Origin: Odontocerum albicorne | Taxonomy: Eukaryota > Arthropoda > Insecta > Trichoptera > Odontoceridae | NCBI GenBank assembly: GCA_949825065.1 | Contig: OX463841.1 | Span: 24,006,916-24,070,915 of the forward strand | DNA: 64,000 bases | Direction of reading: 5' to 3' | In this document: one piece after another, positions 58,701 to 64,000 of the stretch | Numbering within the stretch: position 1 is the stretch's first letter | How the letters are laid out: each line of letters opens with the position of its first letter | The notes under the pieces: generated by a model | Told to the model about the DNA's origin: nothing | The model's database searches: none | What the model saw: the letters and a program-made list of their open reading frames with translations, nothing else | Position numbers and translations under genes: made by a program

Positions 58701-61700
58701 AGTAATAATTAGTTAAATGTTTATTTCTAATTCAGTATCCAGAAGTCATGGTTTCGATTCCGGATTGATTATCCATGAGGTCTTTTTTATCTGACTGTAT
58801 TGTTGAATTCTCGCTCAGAAGCTACCTTCAATCAGCTTCTTGGAGTAATTTTAGGGTAATTGATGTTACTATCTAGTAGTTTTTTTATAAACTATAATAA
58901 ACAATCTATTGAATATATCCCTGAAGATGAGACGAATATCTCTAAACAAGATGGGTTAAAACCAAATGTATTTATTTAAGTAACACGCTATGGGTTATTG
59001 CATTACTTTTTCACATTGTACATTACAACCTGTCAGATTTATTACTATGTGGTAATCTCTCCCAACCAACCAGAAAGTTGTTGAAGAAGCCTTAAGTGAA
59101 AACCAGACTGGACACCGTTTTGAAAAAATAAGAAAAAAAAGTATCAACGGTAATAAATCTCGCAAGGGAAGACAGGCGTGTAGTCAACTAGACCTCGGAA
59201 GACAGGCGTCTAGTCAACTAGGTCTCGGAGATCGTCAGAGAATTGAACAGTGTTTTACTGAAATGATTATTAATTGTACGATTTTCATTTAAAAGTTCCT
59301 TTTCTGGCCGAGACTCAGAAAGTACTGTCAATTGTTACATCATTACGAATGAACCAGTGATGCCAGTGCTTTGAAACTTTTACGGAAGATAGTCGAAATA
59401 TGTTGCTAGTTAACTCATTTATTCATCCACAGATGACGCAGGTGGTTATGCGAAAATAAACTCAGTCACCTTTCCTATTGAACAGACCGGGTATTGTTAC
59501 TAGATAAAACCTATAACCAGCTTTTTTGGGTAGCACCAGTAATCGAACCCGATATCTTCATATAATCCCAAGTTTGGTTAAAATGGAAATTACTCTAGCG
59601 AGTTACATAATTAGTAAGCGGCATTATAGCACGCCTTCATATAAAGAAATCCCTTTTTTTATAAAAAGCAGATGTCGCATTGTTCATTCATACATACATA
59701 CCATCTCCCTGTCGGGGTAGGCTGAAAGGACAGAACGCCATACTTTCCTAACTCTACATACATCCTTTGTCTCTTCTGTGTATTTACTTAATCAGTGTCT
59801 TATTACTTTGGTCTCAGGTAAAATAGTTGCAAGTTTTATGAGTTACATGAAAAATAAAGGACCTCCTGGGTGGAAGACAAGTTTCTTAACAACTAGGCTA
59901 CAGAACTCGCCATTTTACAAATATTTTCACAAAAGCATGTAGTTTAAAAAAACAAGTCTAAAAACAATCATGATTAAAAGTTTGAGAAAAGGTAGATCTG
60001 AAATATTACAACAAATTTTCTATCAGATTTCATTTTTATAATTAGTCATTGAACCAATGAGCACATTAATAAGTGGAAGAGCTCAACATAAATTTCATTT
60101 GAAATGTTCATTAAATTAATTTAATACGAGTATAATGAACTTATTATATTTTACCTCATTCCTTCTGTACTTTTATTTTGGTGATTTTTTGAAATTTGAG
60201 GTGCACCAATCATAGCTTCGGTAAAAACAGCTAGAAATCCAATAGTCTCTACAAAAGCTGGTACTTCTATTAGAAGATAGGTTATTCCAGCACCAATAAC
60301 GGAAAATACTAGCATACAGTCTACGTAGCTTTGGAAGTCAGTCCACGCCCAAAAATACTTTCTTTCCATATCTGAAAATACCATAAACATTAATGAGAAA
60401 CTTATAAAATCTCGACAAAATGTTAATTAGCATAAAATTTTATTGTATAGAAATTTTAAAAAGAAATTATAAATGAAGTTCCATGATTTGATCAAAAATC
60501 ATCTTTACAATAAGTTAAAAATGTGAAGAAGTGAGAGTTTAATTAAAAAGTTGACTTGGAATTGAAATATTATAGATACAAAAGTGTATAAAAATGTGAA
60601 GAAGTGAGAGTTTAATTTAAAAAGTTAACTTGGAATTGAAATGTTACATATACAAAAGAGTATAAAAAATATTTATCATAAAATACAAATATTACACATC
60701 ATGCAAAGTAAATTATATATTAAATCAAAGAAAAGAATTGTACTTGAAACTTGAATTATTTTAAATCTTAAATTATGAATAAAACAATTATTTTTCATTG
60801 TTAACATAGAAAAAAAAATTCAAATACTAGAATTTACAAAATTGATAATTTAACAGTGTAACTTGAAAACATTGAAAAGTAAAGGGAAATTTTTGGAATG
60901 ATTTGGGACAACCATGAAAATAGATATGTAGGTATGTGAGATATGTAGGAAAATATTATTTACAATAAACTAGTTTTGCTGTTTTCTTTTGACAAAAAGA
61001 AAATATACCACCCAAGTTATAGATGTTCTTATACCTTCAAAAAAAGCCTAAAATGCACTATAGAGAGGGTTTCGAACTGGCGGCATTCTGCACAGGAGTC
61101 CAGTGTGTTTCTGTGTGGCCATGCTATTTTATATTTTAATTTTGATACTTAAGTGTAATTAAAAAATATATTCAGAATAATATTGCTATAGATTATTTAT
61201 TGGGTATGCATATATGAAAAATATCCAACCCACAAAATATTTTTATATTTGAAATTGTAAAGGATCATACCTCATTCTCATCAAAAATTTCAGCCAGTAA
61301 AAAGTGTGTTTTATAGTTAAAGTTTATAACGTTTAGTTCTGTACTAACTAATAGAATATGAGTTGGATTTGTATTTGCATATACACAACCAATTTATTGC
61401 CGAATCATAATCATGTGAATAATTCATGTATTGTGTAAGTAGACTTATTTTGAAATTAAGGCTGTGAGAACACAGCCGGTGTTTTGCCACGGTAATGAGA
61501 TTGAGTATAAAATAAAATTGGAAAAATGAGGATAAATATGTAAAAATACAAAAACAAATTATTGTAAACATGCAAAATAACACATCATGCACTATTTTAG
61601 GGCAATCACAAAGGAACACGGACAAAACCACAATAGTTTCCATCATTCATTTCCTAAAGGCCTGGAGAAAAAAATCATTTGGGTCTGGGATATTTAAAAA

Positions 61701-64000
61701 AATATTTTTTATTTTCAAATGATAAGTTATTGTACACATCTATTGATAAATTGATAAGTTATTGTACACACATATATAAAATTGTACAACATTCTCGAAT
61801 ACGTTTCATAGCACAACTAGGGTTCTTTTCTGCCACTGTGAAATATATAATTTGAAAATTAGCATGAAGGGATACAAGGTTCATTAAAATTATAACTGAG
61901 CAGATTAAATGGATTAACGCTTTAGAGTTTGTTAGTGAAATTGGGTTAGTAAGTAATATTAATTGCTTTTTATTTGTTCAGCTTAGATTTTCAAACTGCA
62001 ATAAATTTTTTTTTTAATTTTAGATTTACAGGATGGGCATAAATCTTGCTACAACAATAAATTGAAATTGCTATAAACTCAAATTCAAATCACTTTCTTC
62101 TCATAATGGAGAGATATTCAAACATAGAACAAACGAGAGTGGTTTAACTGTATTTTTAATTCAAGTCCCCGATTTCGGAATAAGGCCCATTGAGGAAGAC
62201 AGGATATTCTGAACAGGTGGACCATAATGCAGTTTGTGGAGCAGTTTAACGAGACAGGCAATGTCAAAAGGAAGTCCTACAAAAGAGATTGAACAGCTCA
62301 GACAATGACTAACATTGCCACAGTGGCCACCGCTATTCAAAATTATCCGACGATTTCAACCAGAAAATTGGCATTGAACATTGGCATCAGTCAAAGGAGT
62401 GTGTCCCATATATTGCACAAGAATTTGAATTTATTTCCTCATAAAACTTTGCTGACACGCAGGCTATATCCAGGGGACCTGCCATTTCACTTAGAATTTA
62501 GCCAAAAATTGTTACAATTTGCGGAAGAAGCTCCTAACTTTATTGATTGATCGTTTATGTTGGACAAGGCTTACTTCGACCTTAATGGCAATGTTAACAA
62601 GCAAAACTGCCATATTTGGGCTATGGATAATCCTCGAAACTTGCAGCAGCAAAAATCATATCCAAAACGAGTCACTAGTGTGCGGTACCGGCCAAGTGGT
62701 ATTGGTCCATTTTTTTTTTTAACTAAATGGTGTAACCATAACAGTAAAAATGATGAGCGTTTTTTAGAGATGTTGGAGCAATTTTTCTTTGAGGAATTGC
62801 GCCGACAAAGGATTGCTTTAATAAATGTATGGTTCCAACAAGATGGGGCCACTTGCCACATTACATGACCTATAGTGGATGCTTTGTGTAGTAAATTTGG
62901 CCAAAAGATAATCTCATGGAAGAGTACACATCATTGGCCTCCAAGATTACCAGATCTCACTACTCCTGATTCCTATTTATGCCGTTCAAGCCACGCCAAC
63001 AGGAATGAACTGAAGGCGTCAATCGGGGCCGTTGATTGACACCTTCAGCTCATTCCTGTTGCGTGAAGCCATACCATTCATTAAAGCCATACCCCAAGAC
63101 ACATTAATGAAAGCCTTATTTCAATGAGTGCAGAGACATTTAAACTAAATTAATTAAAAAAAATAACTTATCAAAAAAAATTTATGCATTACTAAATTAA
63201 TTTAGTAAAAAAAGTATTTTTAATTTAAAAAAAAAACTATATAACTTTATTATGTAGCAATTTAAATTGATTTCTTAGCAATTTAATTTATTTTTGCAGC
63301 AAGATTCATGCCCCACTCTATTAAGTAAAGAAAAATTACATAATTACTCACAAATGTGATGTTTAAGACATTTCATTTGTCTGTTATTTTGTATGTAATT
63401 CAAAAGTTTAATTGTGAAAAATCTACAAAATTCATAAAATAATAGTGAAAAAAGTAACTGGAATACGTCAAATTTTAATTTAACGAGACAAAAAATAATA
63501 TTGAAAAATAAGATATGCGGCAATATTTCAACTATCGCCACCTAAGGAAGAATCCTAGAAAATGTATATTTTTAATTCATAAAAAAATAAAGTAAAGCAT
63601 TCCAAAATGTGAACATAACCATCTTCCTGAAATATTTACATACAAAATGAAAAAAAAGTGATGGGTTGACAAAACATAAAGCGGGGAATGAGTGGGGGCA
63701 GAGCGAAGTCTCACCATAGAAACGATGAGGATTTTGCCCAATGGGCGCACCATTCTCTCTCCTCTGACTGAGCCAGCGTGCCACATCCTCAGATTGTGCT
63801 GAACATATTTCATAGTCGATATAAACAACAGTATATAGTTAAGAAGAAAGGATGAAAGACATACAGTTATAATAAAAAAACATACATTAAAAATCACTAG
63901 AAGTTGAGTTAAAGTTTTTAAAGGATATACTTGATCAGTATATACATTATCAAAGTATATATTTGAAAATAAAAAAGTATAATTTTCATACCTGTAAAAA
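52665..64000 (-). CDS. SLC66A2: SLC66A2 (PQLC1), PQ-loop transporter-like protein, 3' part of gene
   Basis: Multi-exon host gene; the 5' part lies beyond the right edge. Coding pieces in order of transcription are 63992-64000 (tentative), 60155-60371, 55790-55922 and 52665-52721. The joined frame gives about 135 residues ending in a stop. It contains the PQ-loop motif (GAPQISKNHQNKSTEGMS, made across the exon 60155/55922 junction), FKTVYFL, and QFWLCGGLQV. These match the C-terminal half of the SLC66A2/PQLC1 family, a multi-pass membrane protein of the PQ-loop superfamily, as I know it. At least four hydrophobic stretches are visible (VDCMLVFSVIGAGITYLLI; FVETIGFLAVFTEAMIG; MVIMWLCGDVFKTVYFL; LDTVILIQVWLY). 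Splice phases 1, 2 and 0 agree at every junction. The coding sequence has no stops, unlike all neighbouring open frames. Introns of about 3.6, 4.2 and 3.1 kb are filled with transposons. Substrate and cell site cannot be read from the sequence. Confidence 0.9.
52801..54869 (-). mobile_element. IS630/Tc1-like transposon with intron, in the last SLC66A2 intron
   Basis: Left end TAGTGGGTTTCACGATAGTT, right end reversed TAGTGCGTGTCAGGAAAACT, both followed by TGC; about 20 of 27 positions match. TA on both flanks. 2069 bp. The right half has a GC-richer stretch before the gene, as expected for a promoter region, but no motif is assigned. Confidence 0.75.
53072..54687 (-). pseudogene. Two-exon DDE transposase (IS630/Tc1-like)
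   Basis: Exon 1 (54577-54687) starts MSEVTKLGKRRALCGQTKEV, contains one TGA after YIKK and ends at donor GTAAAT. Exon 2 starts at 54276 after TTTTTTTTCAG: RMILINEVSMATEVSPRTIK, then a frameshift near 54125. It continues NFNGSESTLRRIIKKIGFRW, RIVYTDETYVHTSHV (Asp 1), TGA at 53765, GSRFIIVHAGSEKGFIPNGL, TAA at 53668, RFVVVIDNASYH (Asp 2), LPPYHPDLNPIEKVWATIKG (third acidic, E). Ends in an acidic tail SSDDSDD. Spliced transposase genes of this type occur in insects, from memory. Exon 1 is too short to show as a long frame. Confidence 0.78.
54875..55785. other. SLC66A2 intron sequence
   Basis: AT-rich; small frames only. Contains a local duplication AATAAATGTAAATATTT (55170-55220). Confidence 0.5.
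55790..55922 (-). CDS. SLC66A2: SLC66A2 penultimate exon
   Basis: 133-bp exon between acceptor GTTACAG and donor GTAAATG. Its first base completes AG+C (Ser), restoring the conserved STEGMS. It then reads LTMVIMWLCGDVFKTVYFL, followed by RDAPPQFWLCGGLQV and ending VILIQ in phase 0. Too short to stand out as a long open frame; found by splice logic and family resemblance. Confidence 0.92.
56509..57803 (+). mobile_element. Mariner-like element inserted in a LINE
   Basis: Ends CGAGGGTTGCTACTTAAGTT plus TTGAG, identical on both sides. TA flanks. 1295 bp. Confidence 0.95.
56682..57729 (+). pseudogene. Mariner transposase with one frameshift and one stop
   Basis: Start MELNRQHFRAMFFYDFRCGL at 56682. 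The frame is lost near 56818 by what looks like a 4-base insertion, in WFSKFNRGR, and a TAG (56851) replaces the residue before DEFREGRPKS. From 56896 a 277-codon frame is intact: VRELILQDRHVIYREIEACL, CSHWIPHNL, IVTGDESWIYAYEPETKQQS (Asp 1), ILHHDNAISHISAQ (Asp 2), LPYSPDLARNDFFLFP (Asp 3, 34 residues on), ending CTDLYGEYF and TAA. Only the DNA-binding part is damaged. Confidence 0.92.
57885..58312 (-). pseudogene. N-terminal half of another mariner-like transposase
   Basis: Minus strand: MSRKNVFKWYARFRDGRESI, EDDPQPEPSLTI, ENVQKVAVILQNDR, VHLILTENLG. A frameshift near 58045 leads to HTLTDDQKVCRVEHCRDMKR and FMSNIVTGDETWCFQYEPLT, then KRQSSK. It stops abruptly at about 57890, where LINE sequence begins. 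No inverted ends or C-terminal half found. The LINE may have inserted in or been captured by it. Confidence 0.7.
58320..59005. other. SLC66A2 intron sequence
   Basis: No gene. A CCTGAAGATGAGACGAATAT word near 58930 resembles the repeat at 13895. Confidence 0.4.
59010..59235 (-). repeat. SINE copy with duplicated head segment
   Basis: Reversed body: ACATTACAACCTGTCAGATT, CCAACCAACCAGAAAGTTG, GCCTTAAGTGAAAACCAGAC. The head contains a 30-bp direct duplication (59168-59197, 59198-59227) around GACAGGCGTCTAGTCAACTA, that is, the A-box side was doubled. Confidence 0.7.
59690..59790 (-). repeat. LINE-A 3' end fragment
   Basis: CATACATACATACC tail, then CTCCCTGTCGGGGTAGGCTG and GACAGAACGCCATACTTTCC. 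Confidence 0.5.
59865..59915 (-). repeat. SINE head fragment
   Basis: CTGGGTGGAAGACAAGTTTC, TTAACAACTAGGCTACAGAA resembles the reversed A-box side of the SINE head. Confidence 0.4.
60155..60371 (-). CDS. SLC66A2: SLC66A2 exon (PQ-loop exon)
   Basis: 217-bp exon. The acceptor is TTTTCAG just before 60371 and the donor is GTAA just after 60155. It begins with the last two bases of a split codon and ends ATG AG, leaving phase 2. Reads from ERKYFWAWTDFQSYVDCML to STEGM. Aromatic residues followed by a hydrophobic segment and the conserved ETIGFLAVFTEAM-G-PQ block identify it. Confidence 0.92.
60517..60663 (+). repeat. Tandem duplication, two units of about 73 bp
   Basis: Both contain ATGTGAAGAAGTGAGAGTTT, ACTTGGAATTGAAAT and ATACAAAAG-GTATAAAAA, with few changes. 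Lies in an SLC66A2 intron. Confidence 0.88.
60665..62026. other. SLC66A2 intron sequence
   Basis: AT-rich. A possible SINE head (61060-61130, minus; GCCAGTTCGAAACCCTCTC on that strand, B-box-like) and a short local duplication of GATAAGTTATTGTACACA (61721-61771). No exon found. Confidence 0.4.
62250..63127 (+). pseudogene. Transposase of the DUF4817-type group, broken
   Basis: Plus strand, one frame from about 62305 to 63040: TISTRKLALNIGISQRSVSH, ILHKNLNLFPHKTLLTRRLY, TGA at 62548, MLDKAYFDLNGNVNKQNCHI (Asp 1), ENP-like DNPRNLQQQ, VWFQQDGATCHIT (Asp 2) with TGA at 62866, WPPRLPDLTTPDSYL (third Asp), NRNELKASIGAVD. A hairpin (62997-63061) then replaces some codons before AIPQDTLMKALFQ-TGA. 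The N-terminal helix-turn-helix and the WFQQDGAT-H motif place it with transposases often annotated with a DUF4817 N-terminus. Confidence 0.72.
62997..63061. repeat. Short-spacer inverted repeat (28-bp arms)
   Basis: Left arm starts CAACAGGAATGAACTGAAGG (62997-63024), right arm (63034-63061) is its reverse complement with two mismatches, spacer 9. The left arm is native coding sequence (NELKAS), so the right arm is the added inverted copy. Confidence 0.92.
63320..63990. other. SLC66A2 intron sequence
   Basis: No exon or repeat recognised. The frames at 63572-63897 have no motif. Confidence 0.35.
63992..64000 (-). CDS. SLC66A2: Probable SLC66A2 exon cut by window edge
   Basis: The last bases read TTTTTACAG|GTATG on the minus strand, a good donor. 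A phase-1 exon ending here would give ...FT-D-MERKYFW with the next exon, which fits. Only nine bases are visible, so this is an inference from splice phase. Confidence 0.5.

Larger units (their letters stand above)
62029..63318 (+). mobile_element. TA-flanked Tc1/mariner-superfamily element
   Basis: Left CAGGATGGGCATAAATCTTG, right reversed GAGTGGGGCATGAATCTTG, both continuing CT-CA and then AATAAATTGAAATTGCTA-type sequence. TA outside both. 1290 bp. Confidence 0.8.

Noticed and set aside
61344..61646. Minus-strand 100-codon hydrophobic frame considered as an SLC66A2 exon
   Set aside because: No family motif, no phase-compatible splice sites, and the donor at 63992 already fits the required phase.

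Overview
The window is a piece of an animal nuclear genome, most probably an insect. The DNA is AT-rich, and the only convincing host gene is split by introns with GT/AG borders. Everything else recognisable is a eukaryotic transposable element: mariner, Tc1, pogo/Tigger, hAT, Harbinger-like, piggyBac-like, non-LTR (LINE) elements and a tRNA-derived SINE. There are no operons, ribosome-binding sites, CRISPR arrays or bacterial genes. I cannot name the species.

Host gene: the minus strand from 52665 to the right edge carries the 3' half of SLC66A2 (PQLC1), a PQ-loop membrane protein. Three exons (60155-60371, 55790-55922, 52665-52721) join in phase with correct splice sites, and a probable earlier exon runs off the window at 63992-64000. 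The introns are packed with transposons.

Layout. Positions 1-23000 are intergenic, with decayed LINE 3' ends (at least four LINE types; one, 'LINE-A', recurs about ten times), SINE copies, tandem repeats and a Harbinger-like MITE (19075-19575) inside a LINE-A copy. 23054-25408 is a complete but decayed element with an 8-bp target duplication and an unusual transposase. 25995-27509 is a TA-flanked inverted-repeat element split by an internally deleted mariner. 27800-31000 holds a LINE with a hAT-type MITE inside. 31840-33814 is a mariner carrying an apparently exact 690-bp tandem duplication. 33997-36899 is a decayed mariner-like element invaded by a palindromic Tc1 element and a SINE. 38727-38936 is a piggyBac-like MITE, 39140-41885 are LINEs, and 43491-44481 is a shortened Tigger. 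46038-52463 holds two copies of one mariner family flanking a hAT element that itself contains a cecropia-type mariner. 52465-64000 is the SLC66A2 region, with a two-exon IS630/Tc1-like transposon, a LINE split by a mariner, and a further TA-flanked transposon in its introns.

Most insertions are bounded here by matching terminal inverted repeats and target duplications, so order of insertion can be read directly at several places. Recurrent oddities are short-spacer, near-perfect hairpins that look like inverted micro-duplications, and an apparent excess of the octamer TACGAGTA/TACTCGTA. All transposase genes seen are broken, so I see no active system; the least familiar element is the 8-bp-TSD transposon at 23054-25408.
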